DNA from: Sedimenticola sp.
GTDB lineage: Bacteria; Pseudomonadota; Gammaproteobacteria; Chromatiales; Chromatiaceae
DNA length: 64,000 nucleotides
NCBI GenBank assembly: GCA_026992075.1
Contig: JALXAM010000058.1
Coordinates: 50,504 to 114,503 of the forward strand
Direction: 5' to 3'
Both the position numbers and the translations under genes were made by a program. Shown piece by piece: positions 1-9,906 of this stretch; position 1 is the first letter of the stretch, and each line of letters opens with the position of its first letter. A model generated the notes under the pieces. That model made no database searches, was not told the DNA's origin, and saw nothing but the letters and a program-made list of their open reading frames with translations.

Positions 1-940
1 GCAGGCCGAAGAAGAGGGCGTCACCGAGATTGCCGAAGGCGAGGGGACGGCCCGGCTTCATGGCGATCTTCCAGAAATTCATCTCGCCCGCCTGCTCGAG
101 GATCTCCTTGGTGTAGTCGGCCTCGCCCACCGAGACGCCACCCGAGGTGATCACCACGTCCGCCACTTTGGCGGCGTTCTCGAAGGCCTCGCGCAGGGCG
201 GCCGGGTCGTCGCGCACCACCCCCAGGTCCATCAGCTCCACCCCCAGCCGCGTCAGCATGCCGTGGAGGGTGTAGCGGTTGCTGTCGTACACCTCGCCCT
301 CAGACAGGGGCTCGCCAATGCCGCGCAGCTCGTCGCCGGTGGAGAAGAAGGCCACCCGCACGCGGCGCCGCACGCTCACCTCGCCCACGCCGATGGAGGC
401 GAGAATGCCCAGGTCGGCGGGAATCAGCGCCTTGCCGGCCGCCAGCACCAGGCTGCCTGCGGCGATGTCCTCGCCAGCGCTGCGGACGTTCTCCCCCCGC
501 CGGTGGCCGGGGCCGATGCGCACCCGGTTCTCTCCCAGCGCCAGCACGCGCTCCTGCATCACCACGGTGTCGGTGCCTGCCGGCATGGGGGCGCCGGTCA
601 TGATGCGGACGCACTGGCCGGGGCCGCAACGGCCCTCGAACCGCCCGCCCGCGGGCAGGGTGGCGATCACCTCCAGGTCGAGGAAGCCCGCTTCGGGCAG
701 CTGGTCGCCGGCCAGGGCGTAACCGTCCATGGCCGAGTTGTCGTGGCCGGGCACGTTCAGTGGCGAGACGATATCGCGGGAGAGGACCCGTCCCAGCGCG
801 CTGCGCAGGGCGATGCGCTCCTCGCCCCGCAGCTCTGGCAGCGCCTGCAGGATGCGTCGGCGCGCCTCGCTCACCGAGAGGATGCCGGGCTCCCGGTCGT
901 CAGCGCAGCTGGGAGCGGTTTTTATGGGTTCGATCTGCAT
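1..940 (-). CDS. moeA: Molybdopterin molybdenumtransferase MoeA (C-terminally cut by window edge)
   Basis: Inserts molybdate (or tungstate) into adenylylated molybdopterin in the last step of cofactor synthesis. The 313 visible codons read as the MoeA N-terminal domains, with NSAMDGYAL near residue 68 and TGAPMPAGTDTVV near residue 115, and continue into the MoaB/Mog-like domain with FFSTGDEL and TSGGVSVGE. The reading frame is open to base 1, so the C-terminal part (about 90 residues in the family) lies outside. The ATG at 940 has an AGGAG eight bases upstream and overlaps the end of mobB by 41 bp, consistent with co-transcription from tupA through moeA. Confidence 0.93.
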   Translation of the reverse strand, partial: MQIEPIKTAPSCADDREPGILSVSEARRRILQALPELRGEERIALRSALGRVLSRDIVSPLNVPGHDNSAMDGYALAGDQLPEAGFLDLEVIATLPAGGRFEGRCGPGQCVRIMTGAPMPAGTDTVVMQERVLALGENRVRIGPGHRRGENVRSAGEDIAAGSLVLAAGKALIPADLGILASIGVGEVSVRRRVRVAFFSTGDELRGIGEPLSEGEVYDSNRYTLHGMLTRLGVELMDLGVVRDDPAALREAFENAAKVADVVITSGGVSVGEADYTKEILEQAGEMNFWKIAMKPGRPLAFGNLGDALFFGL

Positions 941-1466
941 GGCGGTCACTCCTGGCATCGGCGATGAAGTCGAGGATGAAGTCGGCGATGCGGGCGGGAT
1001 CGTCGAGGTCCAGACGGGGCAGGGGCAGGGCCACCGGGCCGTCGCTGGCCACGGCGATCACCCCGGGCACCCGGGGGTGGAGCAGGGGCTGGCCCAGGGC
1101 GGCGCGGTGGAGCTCGATCTTGGGGATCGGCGCCTGCTTGTAGCCCTCCACCAGCACCAGGTCGAGGCTGCGGGTGTCGAGGCAGCAGAGCAGGTCCTCG
1201 AGGTCCGGTTCGGCCTCCTGGCCCAGTTCCCGCACCAGCGCCACCCGCTGGCGCGAGGCGACCAGGATCTGCTCGGCGCCCGCCGTTCGCAGCTCGTAGC
1301 TGTCCTTGCCGGGGCGGTCGATCTCGAAACTGTGGTGGGCGTGCTTGACCACCCCCACCCGCACGCCGCGCGCCCGCAACAGGGGCAGCAGGCGGCGCAG
1401 CAGGGTGGTCTTGCCGGTGCCGCTGCGGGCGCAGATGCCCAGCACGGGGACCCCGGTCTTCTTCAT
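900..1466 (-). CDS. mobB: Molybdopterin-guanine dinucleotide biosynthesis protein MobB
   Basis: GTP-binding accessory protein of molybdopterin-guanine dinucleotide formation, 188 residues. The Walker A stretch GICARSGTGKTT lies at residues 10-21, followed by VGVVKHAHHSFEID and VLVEGYKQAPIPKIEL, all typical of MobB. It starts 4 bp inside the end of mobA, so the two are translationally coupled. Its role beside a tungstate transporter suggests a bis-MGD cofactor for the formate dehydrogenase encoded further on (inference). Confidence 0.93.
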   Translation of the reverse strand: MKKTGVPVLGICARSGTGKTTLLRRLLPLLRARGVRVGVVKHAHHSFEIDRPGKDSYELRTAGAEQILVASRQRVALVRELGQEAEPDLEDLLCCLDTRSLDLVLVEGYKQAPIPKIELHRAALGQPLLHPRVPGVIAVASDGPVALPLPRLDLDDPARIADFILDFIADARSDRHADRTHKNRSQLR

Positions 1467-2062
1467 TCCACCACCTCCGCGCTCTCCAGGCGGGTCAGCT
1501 CATCGAGGGTGTTGACGTTGATGAAGGTCTCGGGCCGGTCCGACAGGTCCACCTTCACCACCGCATGCCGGTCGTACCAGCGGTCGATCTTGCGCTCGCC
1601 CGATTTCAGGTAGGCCTCCAGGTCGTCGGCCAGTCGGCGGGCGATGAGCGCGTGGACCGGCTGCAGCCGTTTGCCGTCGAAGGCCACCGCGATCTCGGCG
1701 CCAGCCGTTTCCAGCGCCGTCTTCATACGCCGGACGAAGTCGGCGGGCAGCAGCGGGGCGTCGCAGGGCACCACCAGCAGCAGGTCGTTGCCGGCACGAC
1801 GCATGGCGCTGAGGATGCCGGCCAGCGGCCCCTGGTACCCCGCCAGGTCGTCGCCGATCACCGGGTATCCCAGCCCGGCATAGGCTTCCCGGTTGCGGTT
1901 GGCGTTGACGAAGAGCTCGTCCACCTGCGGCGCCAGCGCCTCCACCACGTGGGCCACCAGAGAGCGGCCGCGGAAGGGGACCAGCCCCTTGTCCCGGCCT
2001 TCCATGCGGCGGGCCATGCCGCCGGCCAGCACCACGCCGGTGATGCCCTGCTTCGGTTTCAT
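1463..2062 (-). CDS. mobA: Molybdenum cofactor guanylyltransferase MobA
   Basis: Transfers GMP from GTP to molybdopterin to give the guanine dinucleotide cofactor used by DMSO-reductase family enzymes. The N-terminal nucleotide-binding motif (LAGG at residue 12 followed by RRMEGRDKGL) is diagnostic, and DDLAGYQGPLAGIL and VVPCDAPLLP follow. The length of 199 residues is normal. It overlaps tupC upstream by 4 bp and mobB downstream by 4 bp, so it belongs to the tup-mob-moe operon. Confidence 0.94.
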   Translation of the reverse strand: MKPKQGITGVVLAGGMARRMEGRDKGLVPFRGRSLVAHVVEALAPQVDELFVNANRNREAYAGLGYPVIGDDLAGYQGPLAGILSAMRRAGNDLLLVVPCDAPLLPADFVRRMKTALETAGAEIAVAFDGKRLQPVHALIARRLADDLEAYLKSGERKIDRWYDRHAVVKVDLSDRPETFINVNTLDELTRLESAEVVE

Positions 2063-2790
2063 GCGTAGTCCCTGCGGATGGGAATCACTTTGGCCGCTTC
2101 CCGCCCGGTGGGCTTTTCCAGCTCCACCTGGTGCAAGGTACCCTTTTCCAGATGCAACCGCCGGTGGCAGAGCCCGGCGAAATGGGCGGGATCATGGCTG
2201 GTGATCACCAGGGTCATGCCTTCCCGGTTCAGGCGTTGCAGCAGTTCCAGCGTCCAGCGGCGCGCCTCCCGGTCGAGGTTGGCGGTGGGTTCGTCCAGCA
2301 ACATCACATCCGGTTGCCCCAGCCAGGCGCGGGCCAGTGCCAGCCGCTGGCGCTCCCCCCCGGAGAGATGGTGTGCCGGCCGGCTGCGCAGGGCCGTCAT
2401 CCCGGCCCAGTCCAGGGCCGCCTCCAGGTGCTCTTTTCTTTCCCGCCGGGGAGCCTTGTTGCGCTTGAGCACGAACTCCAGATTGTATTCGACGCTGCCG
2501 TCGAACAGATAGGGTTGCTGGTGCAGGTACATCAGACTGCGGATGAGCTGCCTGCGTATCTTGCGCCAGTGGGCCGGGAAGGATCCATTCAGCTGGAAAC
2601 GGCCCTGGTCGGGACGCTCCAGCCCGGCGAGTATGCGCATCAGGGTGCTCTTGCCGGCGCCGTTCTCCCCGGTGAGCAGGGTGCAGCTGCCGCGTGGCAG
2701 GAGCAGGGCGGCTTGGGTCAGCACGGTAGCCCGTCGGCCATACCGCTTGCACAGATCCTCCACGCGAAGGGCGATATCCTGGTGGCTCAT
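2059..2790 (-). CDS. tupC: Tungstate ABC transporter ATP-binding protein TupC
   Basis: Cytoplasmic ATPase subunit, 243 residues, powering import of tungstate (possibly molybdate). The Walker A GENGAGKST is at residues 41-49, the signature LSGGERQR and Walker B VMLLDEPTANLD follow, then the switch histidine in VITSHD. The frame is open upstream through the permease gene, but the ATG at 2790 overlaps the tupB stop as ATGA and is the natural start. The substrate is assigned from the neighbouring TupA-type binding protein; simple ATPase sequence would not separate W from Mo or other anions. Confidence 0.9.
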   Translation of the reverse strand: MSHQDIALRVEDLCKRYGRRATVLTQAALLLPRGSCTLLTGENGAGKSTLMRILAGLERPDQGRFQLNGSFPAHWRKIRRQLIRSLMYLHQQPYLFDGSVEYNLEFVLKRNKAPRRERKEHLEAALDWAGMTALRSRPAHHLSGGERQRLALARAWLGQPDVMLLDEPTANLDREARRWTLELLQRLNREGMTLVITSHDPAHFAGLCHRRLHLEKGTLHQVELEKPTGREAAKVIPIRRDYA

Positions 2791-3488
2791 GTGGTGGAGA
2801 CCCCCTTGCCCTGGAAATGGTGCAACAGGCTGTTGGCGCTGAAAGCGAGCAGCAACAGCACCATGCCAAGAGCGATTCCCTGGGCGAATTCTCCCTTGCT
2901 GGTCTCCAGGGCGATGGCGGTGGGGATGTTGCGCGTGTAATTGAGGATGTTGCCGCCCAACATCATGGAGGAGCCGACCTCGGCGATGATGCGGCCGAAG
3001 GCGGCCAGCAGCGCCGCCAGCAGGCCGAAACGGGTTTCCCGCAGCACCACCAGGAAGGCAGTGAAAGGCCTGGCTCCCAGCGTGCGGGCGGTCTCCCAGG
3101 CGCGGCGGTCGGTGGACTGCAGCGCCGAGTGCCCCATGGCCACCAGGATGGGAAAGGCGAGCACCACCTGGCCGATGACCATGGCCGACTGGGTGAACAG
3201 CAGGCGCCAGTCTCCCAACGGACCCTGGCTGGAGAGCAGCAGGTAGAAGGTGAGCCCCACCACCACCGCCGGCACCGACAGCAGCGTGCTGAACAGGGAG
3301 ATCAGCATCCGGCGTCCCGGAAAGCGCAGGAAAGCCAGCAGGAAGGCGGTCACCACCGCCGGCGGGATGGCGATGAGGATGGCCAGAGTGGAGACGCGGA
3401 AGGAGATGCCGATGATGCGCCACAGCGCCTCGTCCCCGCTGACCAGCAGGGAAAAGGCGCCGGTGGTGGCTTCCAGCAGATTGTTCAT
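2787..3488 (-). CDS. tupB: Tungstate ABC transporter permease TupB
   Basis: Inner-membrane permease of 233 residues with about five to six hydrophobic segments. The cytoplasmic coupling loop AWETARTLGARPFTAF (EAA-type) is near residues 130-145, and AEVGSSMMLGGNI is characteristic of the TupB branch. It overlaps tupA by 4 bp on one side and tupC by 4 bp on the other. Confidence 0.91.
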   Translation of the reverse strand: MNNLLEATTGAFSLLVSGDEALWRIIGISFRVSTLAILIAIPPAVVTAFLLAFLRFPGRRMLISLFSTLLSVPAVVVGLTFYLLLSSQGPLGDWRLLFTQSAMVIGQVVLAFPILVAMGHSALQSTDRRAWETARTLGARPFTAFLVVLRETRFGLLAALLAAFGRIIAEVGSSMMLGGNILNYTRNIPTAIALETSKGEFAQGIALGMVLLLLAFSANSLLHHFQGKGVSTT

Positions 3489-4339
3489 CGGCTCAGGGCC
3501 GCCACCTCCGAGGGCACGGCGCTGGGAGTGAAGAGGTGCTCGCCACCCCGGGTGAAGGCGGCGATGCGTGCCTGACCCGCCTTGCCCGTGATCCAGCGGA
3601 TGAGCGCCAGGGCGCCCTCGTGGTTCACGTCGGGATGGCGCTCGGGATTCACCGCGATGATGCCGTAGGGGTTGAAGAGCTGCGGGTCTCCCTGGTACAG
3701 CAGCTTCAGCGGCAGCTTGTCCCGGAAGGCCAGCCAGGTGCCCCGGTCGGTGAGGGTGTAGGCTCCCATCTCGCTGCTCATCTGCAAAACCCGGCCCATG
3801 CCCTGTCCCGCCTCCCGGTACCAGCTGGAATCGGGCTGCACGGCGGCGCTCTTCCAGAGCTGAAGCTCCTTCTTGTTGGTGCCGGAGTCGTCTCCCCGGG
3901 AAAGAAACAGGGCACCCCTGCGGGCGATGCGGCGGAAAGCCTCTGCGGCGGTGGCCGCCTGCTGCACTCCGGCCGGATCGTCGGCCGGGCCGACCAGCAC
4001 GAAATCGTTGTACATCACGCTGAACCGGCGCTCGCCGTGGCCCTCCCGCACGAATTGCCGTTCCGCCTCGGGGGCGTGTACGAGCACCAGGTCCACGTCC
4101 CCATCACGTCCCATGCGCAGCGCCTTGCCGGTGCCCACCGCGATGACATGCACCCGGTAGCCGCTGGCGGCCTCGAAGGCGGGGAGAATGGCCGCCAGCA
4201 GGCCGGAGTTCTCGGTGCTGGTGGTGGTGGCCAGCCGCAGGATGGGCCCGGAGTCGTTCTTTCCGGCAGCGGCGGACAGTTGGGGAAGGAGGAAAAGTGG
4301 GATCAGAAGGAGGAATGCCAGGAAACGGTTGCGGCTCAA
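3485..4339 (-). CDS. tupA: Tungstate-binding periplasmic protein TupA
   Basis: Extracytoplasmic solute-binding protein of 284 residues. A signal peptide ending near LSAAA (residue 25) precedes the mature protein, which opens with LATTTSTENSGLL; TTTST at residues 38-42 is the oxyanion-binding segment typical of TupA rather than ModA. The later DDSGTNKKEL and NPYGIIAVNP motifs also fit. It is the first gene of a minus-strand operon tupABC-mobA-mobB-moeA, 25 nt below the predicted start of a sigma-54 promoter. Tungstate supply matches the aldehyde oxidoreductase and formate dehydrogenase nearby. Confidence 0.92.
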   Translation of the reverse strand: MSRNRFLAFLLLIPLFLLPQLSAAAGKNDSGPILRLATTTSTENSGLLAAILPAFEAASGYRVHVIAVGTGKALRMGRDGDVDLVLVHAPEAERQFVREGHGERRFSVMYNDFVLVGPADDPAGVQQAATAAEAFRRIARRGALFLSRGDDSGTNKKELQLWKSAAVQPDSSWYREAGQGMGRVLQMSSEMGAYTLTDRGTWLAFRDKLPLKLLYQGDPQLFNPYGIIAVNPERHPDVNHEGALALIRWITGKAGQARIAAFTRGGEHLFTPSAVPSEVAALSR

Positions 4340-4374
4340 TGCTCTTGCCTGGTTGAATGGGGTGGACTACACGA

Positions 4375-4390
4375 TGCAAGAGCGGTGCCA
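4375..4390 (-). promoter_or_regulatory. Sigma-54 (-24/-12) promoter for tupABC-mobAB-moeA
   Basis: The minus strand reads TGGCACCGCTCTTGCA, one mismatch from the consensus TGGCACGNNNNTTGCW, with GG and GC at exact spacing. The predicted transcript starts near 4364, 25 nt before the tupA ATG. A sigma-54 response regulator is encoded immediately upstream on the other strand. Confidence 0.82.
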
Positions 4391-4495
4391 GGAATGGCGA
4401 ATCGGGCCCGTCTTTGTAGGCGGCCCGCTTTTCTGCTAAATACTTCCTTCCCGAGACCCAAACAACCAATCGACGGGCGCCGTCGTCCCGGTTGC

Positions 4496-4544
4496 TGGGA
4501 CATAGTGGATCAGCATCACTTTCCCGGTGGGTCAGAATGTCCCA
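4496..4544. promoter_or_regulatory. Candidate activator site: inverted TGGGACAT / ATGTCCCA pair
   Basis: TGGGACAT at 4496-4503 and its exact reverse complement ATGTCCCA at 4537-4544 are 41 bp apart (about four helical turns), 130-180 bp upstream of the tup sigma-54 start. The same core occurs between the divergent moaA and fdh sigma-54 promoters. It is probably the enhancer of the sigma-54 regulator encoded next to it; this assignment is inference. Confidence 0.6.
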
Positions 4545-4550
4545 GGGGCG

Positions 4551-5993
<1,443 letters not shown>

Positions 5994-6042
5994 CCGGCCG
6001 GTTCTCTGAGCGGACCGCACCATCGAGCCTGTGAAGCGGGCG

Positions 6043-8136
6043 ATGAAACGGTTTTTCGACGCCATCCGCCACACGGTCCGCTACAAGCTGCTGGCGCTCA
6101 CCCTGTTCCCCATCCTGCTGGTGATGCCGGTGGCGCTGCTGGCGGCCATCTACTGGGGCAGCAATTTCTCCTACCAGCAGCTGTTCATGAAGGTGACCAC
6201 CGACCTGTCGGTGGCCGACGACATCTTTCACCGCCTGCGCCGGGACTACCTGGAGGCGCTCTCCGGCCTGGGCGAATCCTATCCCTTCCGCACCGCACTG
6301 GAGGCGGGACGGCTGGAAGCGCTCCACGGCCAGCTGCTGCGACTGCAGCGGGAAAGGGGTTTCGACTACCTCGATCTGCTGGATGGCAATGGTCGGGTGC
6401 TGGATTCCACCACCGGCCGGCGGGAGGGCTTTGCGCGCCATTCCTCCGCCCTGGTGGGCGCACTGGGAGGCGAACCCCGTGTCGGAGTGGAGATCTTTAC
6501 CAACCGGGAGCTGGCGCGGGAGTCGCCCGCGCTGGCGCAAAAGGTGCGGCTCCCTCTCATCGAGACCCCCAGAGCACGGCCCAGCACCCGACGGGAGGAG
6601 GACCGCGGCATGGTGGTACGGGCGCTCTATCCGATGCGCAACGCACGGGGGCAGATCATCGGGGTGCTGGATGGCGGCGTGCTGCTCAACGGCAACTTCT
6701 CCTTCGTGGACACCCTGCGGGACCTGGTCTATCCCCCGGGTAGCCTGCCCGACGGGAGTATCGGCACGGTCACCGTCTTTCTCGACGACGTGCGCATCTC
6801 CACCAACGTGCCCCTGGCACCCGGCGAGCGGGCCCTGGGCACCCGGGTCTCTAACGAGGTGCGGACCCGGGTGCTGGACGAGGGAAGCAACTGGATCGAC
6901 CGCGCCTTCGTGGTGAACGACTGGTACATCTCCTCCTACGAGCCCATCCTCGACGTGGACGGCAACCGGGTGGGGATGCTCTACGCTGGCTTTCTGGAAG
7001 CCCCTTTCCGACAGTCGCTGGCGCAGGCGCTGATGGTGCTGGTGCTCTTCTTCCTGGTGCTCATGGGGCTCACCGCCTTCATCTCCATCCGGGGGGCGAA
7101 GTCCATCTTCCGGCCGCTGGAGGCGATGAGCCGGGTGGTGCGCTCGGTGCGATCCGGCGAGCCTGCCAGCATGCCGGCCATCGAGTCCCGGGACGAGATT
7201 GGTGAGCTGGCGCGGGAGTTCGATGCCATGCTGGCCCTGCTGCAGAAACGCAACCGGCAGATCAGCGAGTGGGCGGAGCGGCTGGAGGACAAGGTGCGGG
7301 AACGCACCGCGGAGCTGGAGCAGAAGAACCGGGAGCTGCAGCGCACCATCCAGCTGCTGCGTCAGACCCGGCGCCAGCTGGTGATGGCGGAAAAGCTGGC
7401 GGCGCTGGGTGAGCTCACCGCCGGCGTGGCCCACGAGATCAACAATCCTGCCGCGGTGATGCTGGGCAACCTGGACCTGCTGGTGGAGGAGCTCGGCGAG
7501 GCGGCGGAACCGGTGCGGGGGGAGATCGAGCTCATCATCGAACAGATCTACCGCATCAAGCGCATCATCGACGAGCTGTTGCAGTACGCGCGGCCGGCGG
7601 AGGGGCCGGTGCAGGGGGAACGGGTGGAGGTGAACACGCTGGTGGAACGCACCCTTCCCCTGGTGCGGCACCTGCGCAAGAAGCGGGATTTCGAGATCGA
7701 GGTACAGGCCGGGGAGGGGTTGCCGCCGGTGGAGTTCCATCCCGGCGAACTGCAGCAGGTGCTTGTGAACCTGCTCACCAACGCGGTTCATGCGCTGCCG
7801 GAGCGGGGCGGTCGGATCCGGGTGATCACCGGGCGCTGGGAGGACAAGGGCTGCGTGATCCACGTGGAGGACAACGGCTCCGGTATCGAACCGGAACGTC
7901 TGGACCAGCTCTTCGACCCCTTCTTCTCCACCCGTGAGGAGGGGGAGGGCACCGGTCTGGGGTTGTCGGTGAGCTACGGGCTGGTGCGGCGCTACGGTGG
8001 CAATCTCACGGTGCGCTCCAAGCCCGGAGAGGGCAGCCGCTTTTCCGTCTGGCTGCTCTCCGAGGCGACCCTGGTGGCGGATGAAGAGGCCCTGGCCGAA
8101 CAGCTCCGTTCCCTGGAGCGGCACGCCTCCGAATGA
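6043..8136 (+). CDS. Membrane sensor histidine kinase, Cache-HAMP type
   Basis: About 697 residues: first membrane helix near residues 12-36, a periplasmic region of about 270 residues of Cache type (RGFDYLDLLDGNGRVLDST, then GMLYAGFLEAPF), second helix (LMVLVLFFLVLMGL), HAMP, coiled coil (LEDKVRERTAELEQKNREL), HisKA with the phospho-His at about 464 in VAHEINNP, and HATPase (DNGSGI, GTGLGLSVSYG). A GTG at 6031 is an alternative start. It is co-directional with the regulator gene and presumably phosphorylates it. The signal is unknown; a Cache domain suggests a small extracytoplasmic ligand such as an organic acid (inference). Confidence 0.92.
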   Translation: MKRFFDAIRHTVRYKLLALTLFPILLVMPVALLAAIYWGSNFSYQQLFMKVTTDLSVADDIFHRLRRDYLEALSGLGESYPFRTALEAGRLEALHGQLLRLQRERGFDYLDLLDGNGRVLDSTTGRREGFARHSSALVGALGGEPRVGVEIFTNRELARESPALAQKVRLPLIETPRARPSTRREEDRGMVVRALYPMRNARGQIIGVLDGGVLLNGNFSFVDTLRDLVYPPGSLPDGSIGTVTVFLDDVRISTNVPLAPGERALGTRVSNEVRTRVLDEGSNWIDRAFVVNDWYISSYEPILDVDGNRVGMLYAGFLEAPFRQSLAQALMVLVLFFLVLMGLTAFISIRGAKSIFRPLEAMSRVVRSVRSGEPASMPAIESRDEIGELAREFDAMLALLQKRNRQISEWAERLEDKVRERTAELEQKNRELQRTIQLLRQTRRQLVMAEKLAALGELTAGVAHEINNPAAVMLGNLDLLVEELGEAAEPVRGEIELIIEQIYRIKRIIDELLQYARPAEGPVQGERVEVNTLVERTLPLVRHLRKKRDFEIEVQAGEGLPPVEFHPGELQQVLVNLLTNAVHALPERGGRIRVITGRWEDKGCVIHVEDNGSGIEPERLDQLFDPFFSTREEGEGTGLGLSVSYGLVRRYGGNLTVRSKPGEGSRFSVWLLSEATLVADEEALAEQLRSLERHASE

Positions 8137-8140
8137 AGGA

Positions 8141-9052
8141 TCACTCCTCCCCCCACACCAGCTCGCCGCAGCGGGCCAGATCGTAGCCACGCAGCGATTC
8201 CGCCAGCCTGGTACCTTCCGCTCCCTGCAGTCGGCGGAACAGCTGCTGCAGCAGCCGCCGGAACCAGATGTTCCTAGGCATCGCCAGGTCGAAGGACTCC
8301 CAGCCCAGCGGCAGGAAGGCCAGGCCGTGTTCCCGCGCGGCGGCGGCCACCCCCGGGGCGGCGTCCGCCTCGCCCATGGCCACCGCCGCGGCGGCGTCCC
8401 GCTCGGAATAGGTGGTCACCGTCGTGTCCAGGGTTTCGACATCCAGGCCGTGACGGCCCAGTACCTCCAGAAAATAGCGCTGCGCGCCGGCACCCGGTTG
8501 GCGCATGGCCCAGCGCAGACCACTACTCAATACCTTTTCCAACCCCGCGGAAGCCAGCTTCGCATCCGCCAACAGGACTCCCTGCCGGCGCCGGAACAGG
8601 TGCACCAGGATCCAGCGCCCATGACCGGCGTACTGGCGCAGCAGCGCCGGGTGGCGCAGGTGGCTTTCGCTGTCCGGTCCCCAGTGCAGGGCGCAGGCGT
8701 CGGCGCGCCCGGCATGCAACAGGTCCAGCCCCAGGCGGGTTCCCGTTGGAGTGTAGCTCACCAGGGCGTGGGCGCCGCTCTCCTGGGCGAAACGGAGCAC
8801 TAGCCGCTGCAGCAGGGGGTCGTCGCTGCCGGTGAGGATGAGCCGGTCGCTGAGCAGGCCGCCGTGGGCGGAGGCGAGCATCCAACGGTCCACCAGCTCG
8901 CGGGGAAACATCCACTTGCCGGTGATCTTGGTGGCCGGAATGCTTCCCTCCCGCACCAGGGCGTAGACCTTCTTCTCGTTGAGCTGCAGGTACTCCGCCA
9001 CCTGCCTGACGCTCATGAAGGGGGAGGGTGTGGAATCCAGTACCGCGGCCAT
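8141..9052 (-). CDS. Helix-turn-helix regulator with periplasmic-binding-protein-like domain
   Basis: 303 residues. An excisionase/MerR-like winged helix near the N terminus (FMSVRQVAEYLQLNEKKVYA, then GKWMFPRELVDRWM) is followed by a PBP-like domain of about 200 residues (PTGTRLGLDLLHAGRADACA, RQPGAGAQRYF). Proteins of this architecture are common beside molybdo/tungsto-enzyme genes and may sense oxyanion or cofactor state; this is known association, not proof. It is the last gene of the moaA-fdhD operon, three bases after fdhD. Confidence 0.85.
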   Translation of the reverse strand: MAAVLDSTPSPFMSVRQVAEYLQLNEKKVYALVREGSIPATKITGKWMFPRELVDRWMLASAHGGLLSDRLILTGSDDPLLQRLVLRFAQESGAHALVSYTPTGTRLGLDLLHAGRADACALHWGPDSESHLRHPALLRQYAGHGRWILVHLFRRRQGVLLADAKLASAGLEKVLSSGLRWAMRQPGAGAQRYFLEVLGRHGLDVETLDTTVTTYSERDAAAAVAMGEADAAPGVAAAAREHGLAFLPLGWESFDLAMPRNIWFRRLLQQLFRRLQGAEGTRLAESLRGYDLARCGELVWGEE

Positions 9053-9055
9053 GGC

Positions 9056-9904
9056 TCAGGCGCCCGCGGGCAGGGCATCGCGGGCGTCCAGCACCAGCTG
9101 GTCGGCGCCGTGATAGACCAGGAAGTGGCGCCCCTTGGCGCGGGCCACCAGGATCACTCCCAGCTTGCGGGCCAGCTCCAGCCCCATCTGGGTCACCCCG
9201 GAACGGGAGAGCAGCACCGGGATCCCCATCTGCGCCACCTTGATCACCATCTCCGAGGTGAGCCGCCCGGTGGTGTAGAAGATCTTGTCGCCCCCCTCGA
9301 TCCCTTCCAGCCACATGTGACCGGCGATGGCGTCCACCGCGTTGTGGCGCCCCACGTCTTCCACGAAACAGAGGATCTCCTCCTCGCAACAGAGGGCGCA
9401 GCCGTGCACCGCGCCGGCCCGCCGGTAGATCTCGTTATGGTGGGAGAGCGCCGCCAGCAGACGGTAGATGCGAGACTGGCGCAGTCGCACCCGGGGTAGG
9501 GAGATGGACTCCAGGTCCTCCAGCAGGTCGCCGAACACGGTGCCCTGGCCGCAACCGGTGGTGACGGTGCGCCGCTCCAGCCGCTTCTCCACCCCGGCCA
9601 CCCCACGGCGGCTGGTGATGGCGGCCGATTCGGTCTCCCAGTCCACCTGCACCGCGGCCAGCTCCTCCAGCGAATGCACCATGCGCTGGTTGCGCAGCCA
9701 GCCCAGCACCAGCCACTCGGGATGGCTGCCCAGGGTCATCAGGGTGACCAGCTCGCGCTTGTCCAGGTAGAGGGTGAGGGGGCGCTCGGCGGCCACCATT
9801 CCCTGGCGCAGCCGGCCGTTCTCGTCCATGGCGGTGACCGGCGCGGCGGCATCCAGGCCGGCATCGGTGAGCTGCAGTGACGGGGTGTACACACGGGCCT
9901 CCAT
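9056..9904 (-). CDS. fdhD: Formate dehydrogenase accessory sulfurtransferase FdhD
   Basis: Transfers sulfur from a cysteine desulfurase to the Mo/W cofactor of formate dehydrogenase. The conserved EDVGRHNAVDAIAG and FYTTGRLTSEMV are present in 282 residues. The loop that in the E. coli protein carries a CxxC pair reads TTGCGQGTVF here, so only the first cysteine remains; another Cys pair occurs at HGCALCCEEE. It sits between moaA (2 bp gap) and the HTH-PBP regulator in a sigma-54-promoted operon divergent from fdhABC. Confidence 0.93.
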   Translation of the reverse strand: MEARVYTPSLQLTDAGLDAAAPVTAMDENGRLRQGMVAAERPLTLYLDKRELVTLMTLGSHPEWLVLGWLRNQRMVHSLEELAAVQVDWETESAAITSRRGVAGVEKRLERRTVTTGCGQGTVFGDLLEDLESISLPRVRLRQSRIYRLLAALSHHNEIYRRAGAVHGCALCCEEEILCFVEDVGRHNAVDAIAGHMWLEGIEGGDKIFYTTGRLTSEMVIKVAQMGIPVLLSRSGVTQMGLELARKLGVILVARAKGRHFLVYHGADQLVLDARDALPAGA

Positions 9905-9906
9905 GG

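Noticed and set aside
2791..3423. N-terminal extension of the tupC open frame
   Set aside because: It runs over tupB in another frame, is Arg/His/Gly-rich as expected of a GC-rich shadow, and TupC homology begins at ATG 2790.
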